In this document: in pieces, positions 22,474 through 33,950 of the stretch | How positions within the stretch are numbered: position 1 is the first letter of the stretch | How the letters are laid out: every line of letters begins with the position of its first letter | Source: Aphanomyces cochlioides | Lineage: Eukaryota; Oomycota; Saprolegniomycetes; Saprolegniales; Verrucalvaceae | DNA: 64,000 nt | Assembly (NCBI GenBank): GCA_019828595.1 | Contig: JAHQRK010000024.1 | Coordinates: 310,001-374,000, forward strand | Direction of reading: 5' to 3' | Notes under the pieces: model-generated | The model's input: the letters and a program-made list of their open reading frames with translations, nothing else | Told to the model about the DNA's origin: nothing | Databases searched by the model: none | Program-made: the position numbers and the translations under genes

Positions 22474-24270
22474 ACGTCTTATTTATTTCACAATTCTCAA
22501 ATGTCATTGGTTCAATTTCACACCATTCAAATGTCTTATCAGTATTATAAAATACAGTACCTCTATTATTTGATATACTATCAATCATTATGCATTTCGG
22601 TGTCACAGAATCCTAGCATTTTATACATGACCAAGACGGCAGTAAAAATGGAGACTTGACGGGATCTTTGCTGGCACTCCATTCCCTCGGACGTTTAAGA
22701 AAGATATCGAAACTAAAAGTTGACTACAGTCAGCTCGGAATCTCCATGGGATGTTTGATTCGAGCTATACCACGCTCCACTTCAAGATCTGACACTTGAC
22801 TTTTTACTGTTTGGAAGGTCGCATAACACAGACGTCAACTATCATTCCATGATGAGCAAAGCGAAGGGATGCTATATCGTGATGAAAGTTCTCCTCGTAC
22901 ATAATCGCCCGTACGGTGTCGTCTCCAACGTTGTATCGCCCACTAAAGCCCCCCCCTCCGGCCTTAAAATATGCCCTTGACGGACCAGTGTAGCTAATGC
23001 AATGACCGCGATCTCCTGTACCACGTTCTTTTGTAGCATTTTGATCATTCTTCGCATTCTTCATATGCGATGGCGCGGTTCATGTCGTAATTGCCAGCGC
23101 CGTTACTCCTGTATATGACTGGTTATTCCGTTTGAATGAAGTTAAGGGACTTCCTCGCTGTTTGCTTGGCTTTTCTCCAAAAGATTGAAGAGCGCTTAAG
23201 GCGAAAGTTGCCTAAGGGCCCGTCTGGCAACCGAAAATATTACAATAAATAGGCCCAAAATGCCATTTTGAGGCCAAATTCAATAATTGAGGTCAAAAAA
23301 TGAACTCGTTTATCTCCAAGAGTTTTGCGCCAAGTCCAATATTTTTGGTTGGGATATATTCAGTGGAGGCTCCCAAAATGCCATTTTGAATATGCCATAA
23401 ATCGTTGATCCCATTTTGGCTGAAAATGGCATATTGATTTTGAAATTTTGCCAGACGCACCCTAACTCTTACCCCGTATTAACTTAAAGGGAATTAATAC
23501 TTGATTGGCTAAAATTATTTAATTTTATCCAATCAAAATTTAAAGTCGTGTTCTAAGAACGGTCTGGAATACAATTCCCGACAGTGCATCACCACATTTG
23601 CACAGCAATCCAGTAGATCAAGTTCAGAGCGACTGGAAGCTTCATCAACGACATCCTCGTCTATGTTACGTTCCTGTACTATTAATAGTACACAGTATAA
23701 CCCATCTACTGTAGACAGGACAGTTCTCACATTTCAAGCCTGTTGAAACGGGTGACTCTACACCGAATCTTGACGAGATTCAGTGAAATATAATTCATTA
23801 AAATACAAATGTCAAGATATTAAAATAAAAATATTTAAAGCTCTGACTCGATTCGCCATCTTTTATTTATTTTGGTTATATTTGAAATTTGTATACTGGC
23901 GCGATTTTAAGCAGACCAAATCAACTTTTCGAAGCATCTTAGATTCGATTCCCGCATCCGCCGCCGCGATTGTCCATCCGTGCTTGTCATTGATCAAGTA
24001 GAAGGACATTTCGTGGATCCAGAGAAACCTCTGGAAGAGAATCAAGCACCATTCGATCGACTGGACCGTTCTTCTTTGCCGAATTCGAAGGCGGAGTGCC
24101 TCCTCTCGTCGACGCGACTCCTGTCGGATACACTCATCGACGTATTCAAGCGTCCCGACCGCGATCTATTATGGTTCAAGAAGATATCAAGGTAGATTGC
24201 GCGCCATTTGAATGACAGGGAGCATTGACTAGTGGTCTAGGTCGTGGAAATACCATCTCCATCTGCAAAA
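22474..24270. other. Intergenic region between the two sphingomyelinase genes
   Basis: A minus-strand frame at 23064-22804 (86 codons) contains CISYTGPSRAYFKAGGGG, FSGRYNVGDDTVRAIMYEE and MIVDVCVMRP. It looks like the 3' end of a real gene but I do not recognise it. A possible MITE lies at 23213-23464. From 23500 to 23960 the sequence is AT-rich with repeated CCAAT-type words. A plus frame at 23980-24195 is unassigned. Confidence 0.35.
23213..23464. mobile_element. Possible hAT-like MITE, about 250 bp
   Basis: The left end GGGCCCGTCTGGCAA and the right end TTGCCAGACGCACCC are inverted (two mismatches). The interior has repeated AAAATGCCATTTTGA-type palindromic words near 23260, 23375 and 23425. 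GTCTGGCAA-type ends occur in hAT elements. No convincing 8-bp target duplication is seen. Confidence 0.5.
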
Positions 24271-26529
24271 ATGTGGCAAACAGCGCGAAGTGAACTTGGT
24301 GTCGTCGGCACTCAACTATCAGCAAGTGCATCAGGGTGGAGCTTCCACATCTACTACGAGATCTTTGTTTCCTTCCCCGAACTGCACAAACAGTGGACAG
24401 TTCGACGCACATACCAAGAGTTTGTCGACCTCCATCGGCACCTTCAACAAAGGTAGATGCTTGCATCCCTCGTCAGTCTTCCTGACGGATCCGTCGGTAG
24501 CTTCCCAGTCAAATTAGCACAGCGATATATTGTGCTCCCAAGGCCGTCCCGCGTTGAGTTTAATCTGACAACACAAGCGCGGTACGCGACTTCAGCCAAG
24601 CGACTCAAGGAAAAACTCAATGCATATCTCCATCGTCTGCTCGAACTCGCGGACGTGTGTGCGAGTCCTATCTTCCAGACGTTCTTTGATCTGCGCGAAC
24701 AAGACCAAAGTCCGATTGAAACCTCTCCGTCATCTGCCTCACCTTCCCCACCGACACTTGTGTTGGATAAACCCGTGTCTCCATCAAACGACTCGGCCTG
24801 CTCGACAGCTACGACGTCGGACGCGTCATCTCGTGATCGATTTTCCCGGCGTGGATCCGACTGGCAGCTTGAAAAGTCTCTCTCACTCAGCTCCAACATC
24901 TCCTGCGACCAAATATCGACAGGTGAAAAGGCCACCCTCGAAACTCTCCATCAACGACGCACACCGGCGCACGTCTTGCCGCCACCATCTGCAGTCGTCA
25001 AGACGACTTCGAATTGCTCGTCGGTCATTCTCTACGGTAGCTCCATCTCGCTACGGACATGCGGTGGGCTCCGCCTCGGTTTGACAAAGCGAAGTGCATG
25101 GAGTGGCTCGCAAAAGATGGCAGCAGTTGCAGCAGGTGGTGCTGGCATTGTCTTGAGCGGTCCTGTGGGCCTCACGCTCGCGGGTATTGCTTCGCTCAGT
25201 CGGCATCAACTCAGCAAGACGTACAGTCTCTCAGTCTCGTCAAAAGAAACAGTCAAGCACAGCGAATTCCTCATCGAAAGCGCGTCGGCACTGAGCGGCG
25301 TCGGTCGTGCAGTCCACTACAACGAACCCTTCCGCCTGCTCAACACAAGTCGCAACGTCTACCTCCGCGTGGCCATACCAGTGGATTCCAAGCGCGGCTA
25401 CGTCTCTGCAACGAGCGGCGCGACCAGTGCATCGCTCTTTCGATGGGTTTCTCCTCTCGGTTACGTCGGTCCCGTCGTCTGCGGCGCGCCAGCTTGCCTC
25501 CAAGTTGTCGAAGCTCCATGGACGGACGAACTTTTGGCTGTCCACAAGGACTTCATCACCACGGACGGCTCTCCTGCCGTCTTCAAGCTTGTTCTGACCA
25601 ACCATCCGTGCCTCGCCAACGAAGACATGAGTCGAACAGTCGCACGGCCGCTGCCCAAGCCAGTCGTCGTTCGTATCATGGCGTACAACGTGTGGTTCCT
25701 TCCGCCTGTCGCGTCCTCTTTGCTGAATCTGTCGCCGTTCAAAGCCCAGCGCGCGCATGCCATTCCATCAGCGCTGCCTCCAAACGTCGACTTGGTCGTC
25801 TTTTGCGAAGCTTTCGACGGCGGCGCCAAGATTGTCCTGACGACCGAGATGAAGCGCCGTGGATTTCTGTACGAAACGCGCAATGCCGGCTCCAAGAGCT
25901 CCATGAAAGCATTCAACTCTGGCGTCTTCTGCATGAGCAAGTACCCGCTCGAAGAGTACGATGAGCTTTTATTTGGCTCAGCAGCAGCAGGGGACGACAA
26001 GATCGCAGACAAGGGTGCGATCTACGTCCAGATGCGCAAAGGCGGCGAAGTGCTCCACGTTGTCGGGACGCACATGCAAGCGTGGGAGTCTGACGCGGCC
26101 ATTGCATGCCGAGAGAAACAGCTCGAGAAGATTGCCGCTTGGATCGAAGACAAGAAGATCCCGAGGCGAGATGCGCTCATCTACGCCGGCGATTTCAACA
26201 TTGACAAGACGGCAGACACCAAGGAGTACGGAACGATGCTGGGCATGCTCAAGGCAGCGAATCCTGAGACTCGCCCCGGCACGTCCGAGCACAGTTTCGA
26301 TCCATTTACCAATATTCTCGCGTCGAAGGGCAAGAGCAGCGGCGGCAAGTTGGAGCGCTTGGACTACGTCATGTACGGCACGGAATTCCGCAAGCCGCGG
26401 TCCTGTTGGACGCAAGTGCTGCCGCTGAAAGTGCAAGATGGCGGATGGGAAGACAGATCCACGTACGATGATGTCGTCCTAGACTTGTCGGACCATTACC
26501 CAGTCCTCTCGGAGTTTCACTTTGGTTAA
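24271..26529 (+). CDS. PX-domain neutral sphingomyelinase (copy 2)
   Basis: Paralogue of the gene at 20597. Model: exon 1 24271-24452, a 48-bp intron (GTAGAT...GGTAG, phase kept), exon 2 24501-26529, 736 residues. PX-like domain: HIYYEIFVSFPELHKQW, VRRTYQEFVDLHRHLQ and the LNAYLHRLLELAD helix. It has a longer Ser-rich linker than copy 1 and an extra hydrophobic Gly/Ala segment (AAVAAGGAGIVLSGPVGLTL, about 25117) absent from copy 1 that could touch or enter membrane. The catalytic domain is intact: MAYNVWFLPPV, VVFCEAFDGG, YAGDFNIDK, LDLSDHYPVLSEFHFG. A shorter 24-bp intron ending at 24476 would also keep frame; 48 bp is preferred because it aligns with copy 1. Its 3' end faces the GH7 gene, 160 bp away. 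Confidence 0.85.
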
Positions 26530-26689
26530 GTATTTATTCAAACTCACAAATAAGTATGGGCATAAGTTTTATCCGACTAACTTTATATCGATTTGATTGG
26601 ATAGTCCATTCTATTTATAGATTAGATGGTCCAATCAAATCTCGAGTTTGGTGACAACACAAAGAGTCCATTACGTAGCAAATTCTGAC

Positions 26690-28341
26690 TTAGTTGGGGA
26701 TGCATTGAGAGTACCATTGCGAGTAGTAGTGGCATGTGTAGCCAGAGACGCACGTCGTGGCGCCGTTGTAGCACCAACGCCACCGGAGGACGCAGTGGTC
26801 GTTGGGGCCGACGTGCTCGTGGTGGGCGCGGGCGTCGCCTTGGTCGTCACTGGAGACGAGCTCGTCGTTGGTGCAGTCGTCGCCTTGGTCGTGGTGGGAG
26901 AGGAGCTCGTGGTTGGCGCAGTGGTGGCCTTGGTCGTCGTTGGAGCAGTGGTTGGGCTGGTTGTCACTGGAGTGGTCGAACCAGTGGTGGTTCCCAAGTC
27001 ACCCACACGGATGTTGCCGTATTTGACGGTTGCGCTCGGGTACTGGGCTTGCACATCCGCGGAGACACCGCTTGTTGTGGGGCACGAGCCACGGTTGACA
27101 CCAGGGACAGAAGGATCCTTAGTCGTTGGGTACGACGAGTCCAACCACAAGCACTGCGCCGCGTGGTCGGTCCAGAAACTCATCGTCAACACCATGCCGC
27201 GTTTGAGGGCGTCACCCAATGCTTTCAAACCACCCTTCTTGGCGTGGTGGTTGGTGTCACCAAAGTCTTGGCTTCATTGCATACATTGTCGTTGAGGTAG
27301 TTCAGCGAGTCGATGCCGCTCCAGTTGATGGGAGCGTTGTCGATGGCCTTGCCATTTTGAACGTAGAAGCGCTTGATCTCGACCAAGTTGCCGTTGGCCG
27401 TGCCGTCGTCCGTGATGAATTGGGTCACGACCGTGATGGGTTGGGTCGAATCCACGGCGAAGGAAGAGCCTGGGCCGTAGAGCGTGTGGTTGTTCATGCG
27501 CCAAGGGTTGAAGTCGCAGCCGTCCTTGTCACAGACACCATCAAAGCTGTGGCCAGTAGCATCGTCACCGCACTCCGTGGGAGTTGAGCAGCGCGTTTGA
27601 CCCGTCACCGTGCAAGGGTGCGACGTGTACGCTTGACTGATGCAGTTGGATTCCCAAATATCCATTTCAGGACAGCACGAGCCGTATTGACCAGTGCCAG
27701 AGTTGGGATCCGAAGTGCTGGGCGTCCAGTTGTTGATGTTGGCTTCACCGTTGATAAACTTGATGTCGTGGGGACATTGGGCGTCGCAGTAACCAGTACC
27801 GTAGGCGGCACCGGCCTTGTTCATCGGGTACCACCGTCTTGGTCCATCTGGACAAAGTACAACGCACCCAAGGAAGCTGCGAGACATCCACATCAAAGGT
27901 AAATTCTTGGTTGAGCAACTTGTACATCTTGTAGTTGCTGTCGTCTTCGAGGAGGTACAAACGCGAGCCAATGTTGGTGCTGTATGGACCATGGGTGACG
28001 AGGCGGAGGTTCACTTGGCCGTTCGACGTCGTGACACCGTACGTGCCAGCGTAGTCGGCACCATCAATGGCGCAGTTGGTGGAGCACGTGACTGGATCGG
28101 GGCAGTAGTTGGAGTTCCACGTGTTGCCAGTGTAGCAGTTGTTGTAGCCACCGACGTTGTGGGTCCAGCGCCAGTTGGCATCCACGACGATCTTGGTGTT
28201 TTGCGTGGTGCAGCCAGCAGCCGTACACGTTTGCGACGGAAGCGAGGGAAGGACTTCAGGCATGTTGGTGCCGACGTTTTGGGCATCCGAGAAGGCCACA
28301 AGAGCCGTGGCGAGGTAAGCGATGGTAGCAGCGATCTTCAT
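26690..28341 (-). pseudogene. GH7 cellobiohydrolase with Thr-rich linker and CBM1, frameshifted
   Basis: The best-preserved GH7 copy. It has a signal peptide ([20 protein letters not shown]) at ATG 28341, then [60 protein letters not shown] and the catalytic [11 protein letters not shown] (ExDxxE). [29 protein letters not shown] and [10 protein letters not shown] follow. A linker of [14 protein letters not shown] repeats leads to a CBM1 ([20 protein letters not shown]) ending at TAA 26690-26692. Frameshifts lie near 27870 and 27830 (small deletions), 27237 (one T short) and 26765 (entry to CBM1). Architecture is that of fungal CBH I: a secreted, cellulose-anchored enzyme. Either a recent pseudogene or a gene damaged by sequence errors. 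Confidence 0.85.
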
Positions 28342-28399
28342 GGTTGCGAATGTGTCGCGGACGAGGGAAATTGAAGAATGAGCGCTCGGGCCTCACCGC

Positions 28400-28735
28400 C
28401 GCGAGACTTGGTCATTGTCAACGATTCTAGCGCACGTTGTAAGTTGCTGGTCGCTTCGACATGCGGTTGAGCTTCTTGGGACTCATCCATAATCTTATTT
28501 AGGTGAGTATTCACGCATCCATTAGCGTATACCCACCTTGCTCTCGATGCACGTGATCAACTCGACGAAAGATCGCAACTTGGGATGGTTTTCATATCCA
28601 AAGGCTCGAGGAAACCCCGCGGTCTTGACTTGATAGCTCCTCATGGCTGCTCCCGTCTGCGGTATCAGGTCCACGCGATGCTGATTCCGAGTCAGTCTCT
28701 CGAATTTGTCCACATGACATTTCGACCAGCAACGG
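28400..28735 (-). CDS. Unidentified spliced gene fragment
   Basis: A minus-strand exon (about 28735-28537) reads TRCWSKCHVDKFERLTRNQH, then DLIPQTGAAMRSYQVKTAGF and ELITCIESK. It joins across a 43-bp intron (28494-28536, GTGGGT...AATAAG) to IMDESQEAQPHVEATSNLQR and a short Arg/Ser tail. The upstream frame is closed by a stop near 28753, so further exons or a truncation are needed. I do not recognise the family. It sits directly upstream of the GH7 start codon, on the same strand. Confidence 0.35.
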
Positions 28736-28739
28736 GTTT

Positions 28740-29620
28740 GATTTCAACATGATAGATGATCATCTATCATGCACGACGGGCAGCAGAGCACGATGAACTA
28801 CCACAACATATTGCTCCTCTCTATGCTTCTCGATACGAAAGAATCCACAGCCAAGCAATGCAAACCCAGCGGCATCGACTCCCTCTTCCAGCACATTTGC
28901 TTCGATCGTCGCCCAGAGTTGGTGACGCTTGACTGTAGTTGCACAGGAGTGTTACAAGGCGTGTAGATCGTGGGGAAATCCAGTTGATGAGGTCTCCCAG
29001 GAGCAAATTTCAAGCGTCTACTGTGCGCCGACATTGGCTGCTCGTTGTGGTTTCTACAAGGCATGATACGTGCCGTGGTTGATCGACAAGAGTTGATTGA
29101 TGCCATTTCGAGTGGCTCAACGAGCATGAAAAGTTGAGCAAAGATAAGTGCTAATAGCTACAAGTGGACAACGGTGAGAGGATTGAACTTGGCGGTCAAC
29201 GAGCTGTCGTTTCTGTGAAAAATCCCGACCAGAATACTGGGTCAGTATAAGCCACGCTATGGGAAAAATCACAAAGACGTCAGCCACTTAAGGGGACAAA
29301 TCACACCAAGACTGTTGCTCACGAGCTTGATGGATGGACTGCGTTAGAAAAGCTCCTGCTTCGAATAGAGTGCCGACAGTGTCATCATTTGCTCCACACC
29401 GGATTTGCGCAACCGAAGGCTATGATGCCAAGAGAGAATTGCATCGACTTGGACGCAGTATCAATCTCCCAACTGAAGATCATCAAGCTCTCGGAGACGA
29501 TGAAGCCGCCGGATTTCCCTGACGCTTCTCTGTGGATGCGCGGCATGGCTTCAGCTTTGTATCGTTCCATGGGCCATTGAAGTCAGCATGACAACGCGAG
29601 TCCTTGTGGATTGTTTGACG
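28740..29620. other. Spacer with sequence duplicated at 31435-31655
   Basis: 28990-29225 and 31435-31655 share blocks such as TTGGCTGCTCGTTGTGGTT, AAGGCATGATA and GAGTTGAGCAAAGA-type words in the same order, so this is part of a segmental duplication. No frame is convincing in either copy. The remaining sequence has no recognised gene. Confidence 0.45.
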
Positions 29621-29837
29621 CTTCTGGCCGACTGCGAAGGAGGAGCAAAGAGATGTTGTCAGTGTGGCATGTCCAAGCATTGGCCTAATCCTACGAGAAG
29701 ACTCAAAGTTCTTCAATTTTGTTGAGCTCAAACTCTGTCCGATAGATTGAAATCCTTGCTGTCACTTTGATTCCACGTCAGTTTTGACTCTTGTGCGTGT
29801 TGGGCTTCTTCGACTTGACAAATCGGCACTAGGCGAA

Positions 29838-31340
29838 TCACTCGGTTTCTTGGTCACTCGCTGCTTCCGCTCTACCACTGTTGCTTCTTGGCTTTTTTCG
29901 TTCCGCTGGTTGTCGAGGCTCCTCGCTGCTTTGACATTTCTTCACCGACGCTACTTGTGCCTTCGTGTGTTGTGGAGGCACCGTCTCTTCTGCCTCGGGC
30001 ACCAATTGTTCTCCTTCCAATTGGATTAATGGGACTCGAAGAGGGTCGTCTTGAAGGCGACTTCGAAAGCATTTCACGATTTCGAGTGCGTTATCTTGAG
30101 GGGCAAAAAAGAAGAGCGCTTCAAGCATGTATCGGAAAATGGCGCCGCGGGGAGATTTCAAGCCACACAGACCAGCTTTTCGAGCGTACAACCATGGATC
30201 GTTGGCGCGATACATTTGATCCAGCCAAAGTCGTGCTTTCTTTTTCTTGGCATCGACAGCCTTCTCAACAATGTACTTTTCAAAGCCGTCATATAGGAAG
30301 TCAACGACACATTCTTTCTAGAGAGAGCCAGAAAGAGCTCGGTAACGTAGCCAGGAACACCACCAAACAAACCATCGAGATATTCGCCGATTTTTTCTTT
30401 CTTTTGCTCGTCGTCATCCAAATTGAGTCCGAAAGCTCCCTCGATGACTTCAGTTGGGATGTTGAGGGCGTCTTGGAGCCGAAGGGCCAGGTTGGCCGTC
30501 TCCTGAAGATCAAAGAGAGGCAGATCCCACACTTGTCTCTCCAAATGCCTCTCCGCCACAAACTTCGCAATGCCGGCGCTGCCCGTGAGGATGAAATGGA
30601 AAGGCGTCAGATATTGCTCCTCGGGCCAAACAATAGGAAAATTCTGCAACCTGTCTGATGTGGCTTCGTCCACAAGCATCCAAACTCTCAATTTTTTTGC
30701 TTGCAAAATACACGGAGTATTGTGTAGAACATCTTGAATTGCTCGGGATCTCCAAACTCAACGCCATAATCTCCGACTTTGCGAAATAATTCCAAGGCGA
30801 CAAGAACAGCTTGTCCCCCATTAGCCTTCAAGAAAGTTTCAAGCGACGGTTGCCAGAGGTTAAGGCAGCAATCCTTGTCGATGACAGCTAGACGTTTTCC
30901 GATCGGAGGTGCAATTGTCTGGTCCAGGTACACGACGCCTTCCCCAAGTGCAATCAGCAATTTCGCGAGAAAGTAGAGAAATTGGGACTTCCCTTGCTGC
31001 TTCTGACCAAAGACAATAGCGCACTTTCTTTTCCTAAATTCGTGCAACGTGGAAAAGAACGACGTCGCAGCTTTGATGTGGTAGTCCATGTTTATAAACT
31101 CATCAGCGTTCTCAAACTCGTCGATTCTTTGAGTTGGCTTGATGAGAAGGGATGGGGACGCGAGAAGATCTTCAATGACTTGTTTGATCTGAGTGACATG
31201 AGCATCGGGCGGCTGATCGTCGATATTCCCATGGAGCACTGGGACCAGAACTTGCGCGAGCTTCTACTTGGCTCATTCTCGCAAAATGATCCCAGTTTTG
31301 TACCAAAACGTCCTGATTGGTCAAGACTTCGATTAGAATT
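29838..31340 (-). pseudogene. Crinkler (CRN)-type NTPase, copy A
   Basis: Reading leftwards: EVLTNQDVLVQNWDHFA, then IKAATSFFSTLHEF, the P-loop FGQKQQGKSQFLYFLAKLL (Walker A), LDQTIAPPIGKRLAVIDKD, VWMLVDEATSD (Walker B), FHFILTGSAGIAKFV, RHLERQVWDLPLF, and GLFGGVPGYVTELFLAL. After a frameshift come GLCGLKSPRGAIFRYMLEAL and a Lys/Arg-rich tail. This is the oomycete CRN effector NTPase module; the LxLFLAK-type N-terminal translocation header is not visible. Frameshifts: a 2-bp loss near 31262, one A short in a run near 30697, and one near 30230. Frame breaks differ from copy B. CRN proteins are typically delivered to host nuclei, but nothing here tests that. Confidence 0.75.
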
Positions 31341-31699
31341 TTAGCCAATCAAAAGTGGACGATGCGCAGTAAATTTACTTTCCAACACAATGTTCTGCAC
31401 AGCATAATAGTAGTAGAACAGAATGGCATTGAGAAATCGAGGTGTCGCCTGTCCGTCAACGTCGGCTGCTCGTTGTGGTTGCAACCTTGAAGGCATGATA
31501 GGCATCGCGGATGATCGATGGGAGTTGACTCCTTCCATCTCTCTCAGGCTCGACGCGCGGGGAGAGTTGAGCAAAGAGAAGCGTACACAGCAACCAGTGG
31601 AACACCGGTGGGAAAATTGAGATCGGCGGTCAAAATGCTGTCGTTTCCGTGATATCCTCTCTTGGGCCGCCATGGAAACTCCACAGACTTTCGATGGAA

Positions 31700-32380
31700 A
31701 ACTGAATTATGTTCAAGCTGCTCAACCAGGAGTTAACATTTGACGTGGATGTGTCCCAACTGCCTTGCGGGTTGATCAGCGCTCTCTACTTTTCGCAAAT
31801 GGACCAAGATGGTGGAATGTCACGCTTTCCAACAAATCTCGCTGGTGCTGCTTATGGGACTGGTTACAATAATGCGTCAACTCGCGCACTGACAACATGT
31901 GTGGCCAAATCAAGACAGTGTTTAATAATCCCGACGACCACACCAAGAAGGGAGGCTTGAAGGCCATGGGGGAACTTTGAAGAAGGGAGTGGTGTTGGCG
32001 ATATGGCTCGATTCGTCCTTCCCAGTCGAAAAATGCTGTGGTTCTTGTCCGATGAAGGGTGGAGTTCCTGCTGACTTGCAACAACTAGTGCCAAACGCGA
32101 CAGTCACTTTCAGCAAACAGTCGCGCGGGGATTTAGGCACGACAACCACTAACTCACTACGGTCTCCAACTCCGAGCTTTCCTCAGCCGTCGTCAACCCC
32201 TTCAACCTCCCATTCTCCTCCATCACCAAAGCCGTCCACACCTGATTCCTTCGGCCTTCAAATTTACGCCCAAAGCAGTGGCCCCCAACTACAACGCCCG
32301 TCTGATGACTTTGACCAGTGTGTTGCCCTCGCTCACCGCCCATCGCGCGCGCCACCTAGTCCTTCGCCGCATCTTTGAGT
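31700..32380 (+). pseudogene. GH7 remnant with large internal deletion
   Basis: [32 protein letters not shown] and AAYGTGY are followed directly (with a frameshift) by [25 protein letters not shown], then VVLAIWLDSSFPVEKC and GVPADLQQLVPNATVTFSKQ. The whole middle of the domain, including the catalytic ExDxxE, is missing. The tail is a Ser/Pro-rich linker without CBM1. It lies on the opposite strand to its two GH7 neighbours. Confidence 0.75.
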
Positions 32381-32533
32381 AAATCTTAGTTGTTGCACCC
32401 GTCGTAACCGCTGGAAGTGTGAACCTGACTTTGCATGTTCGAACCCCTAAACCCCTTTTGGTTCTATATCACGGTTATCACAAAGCGACAACCGTGATAG
32501 AGCAAACTAGCCGCAATGAGCTTGACAGCGTGT

Positions 32534-33690
32534 TTAGTTGGGGATGCATTGAGAGTACCATTCCGAGTAGGCATTGCATCTGTAGCCAGAGACGCAAGTG
32601 GTAGGACCAGCGTAGCCGTTGCCACCGCATTGGCGCCACGCGCTGACAGCACCAGCAGAAGGAGCAGTGGTGGAGAGATGGTGATCACAGGGAACTTGGT
32701 GGTTGCGGACCCCTTGGTCGTTGTGGAGGCCTTGGTGATCACGGAAGGCGTGGTTGTAGCGGGCTTGGGCGAAGGAGAGGCAGTTGGAGGCACAACGACG
32801 TTGGTGGTCGAGCCAATGTCACCGACACGGATGTTGGTGTACGAAGCCAACGTAACTGTCTTGAGGGCACGACCCATAGCCTTGAGACCACCGTTGGCAG
32901 CAGTGGTGGCCGTTTGGTTGCAGTAGCTGGCCGAGATTTGCTGCGGACTTGGGACGTTCTTGCCGTCTTGGACGAAGAAGCGGTTGACTTGCACCAAGTC
33001 ACCGTTGGCCGTGTTGTCGTCCGTGATGAATTGGGTCACAACAGTGAACGGTCTGCTGGTGTCAATTGCGAAAGAGGAGCCGGGGCCATAGAAAGTGTGG
33101 TTGCCAATCCACCAAGGGTTGACGCTGCAGCCGATCTTGTCGCACGAGTTACATTCTTGCGGGTTGGAGAGTATAGACGCCATCAATGACACAAGGGTGA
33201 GGTGTGACGGCGTTGGCAAATTCGTTGGCTTCCCAGATATCCATTTCAGCGCAGCATTGGCCCTTCTTGGCCAAGTTGCCTTCACCGTTGATAAAGTTGA
33301 TATCGCCGGGACATTGGGCATCGCAATAGCCCCTACCGTAGGCGGCACCGGCCTTGTTGTTGCCGCCCTTGCCACCATCCTTGGCCATGGGACAAAGTAG
33401 AGAGCTGCGTTGCCACCGCAAGGAACGTTGGAGACATCGACGTCAAAGGTGAACTCTTGGTTGAAGAGCTTGTAGTACTTGTACGTGTTGTCGTCTTCCA
33501 AGATGTACAAGGGGTTGTTGAGCTGGACATGGAGCTTGCCGCAGCCGCGGTGTAGTTGTACCCTTCCAAGGCGCAGTTCTTGGCTCACGTGATGAGCAGA
33601 CGGTCGAGTTTCCATTTACCGTTGTTTTGGCAGCAATCAGAGAGAACATAGCCTGTGCGAGGAGATTTCTTCTCCACCTGTTAGCTGCGC
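32534..33690 (-). pseudogene. GH7-CBM1 cellobiohydrolase, multiply frameshifted
   Basis: Starts near 33690 without a clear signal peptide. Blocks in order: [61 protein letters not shown], catalytic [56 protein letters not shown] and KTVTLASYTNIRVGDIG. About 60-70 residues before NIRVGDIG are deleted, removing the SLWTDHAAHCLWLDS part. A Thr-rich linker leads into a well-preserved CBM1 (WRQCGGNGYAGPTTCVSGYR and WYSQCIPN) reached by another frameshift; TAA at 32534-32536. At least four frame changes. Second GH7 of the GH7/CRN duplication. Confidence 0.8.
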
Positions 33691-33950
33691 TCCTCAACTA
33701 CACATTTAACAAGTGCGCTGTAATTAGTGGACTTTCAAACGGTCTGACGTGGAACTTACACACGCTTTACGTTATGACCATCTTCTTGCAGAGCCGTCTG
33801 CTGAGGAGGAGCAAAGAGATGCTGCTTGTGGCATGTCCAAGCATTGGCCTGATCCTACAAAAAGACTGAAAGTTCCTCAATTTTGTTGTGGGATATTAGC
33901 TGAAACTCTATCCGATAGATTCATATCCTTTCAGTGCTTTTGGTTCCACA

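Noticed and set aside
24453..24476. A 24-bp intron in sphingomyelinase copy 2
   Set aside because: It keeps frame, but the 48-bp alternative aligns better with copy 1 and is of normal size for this genome.
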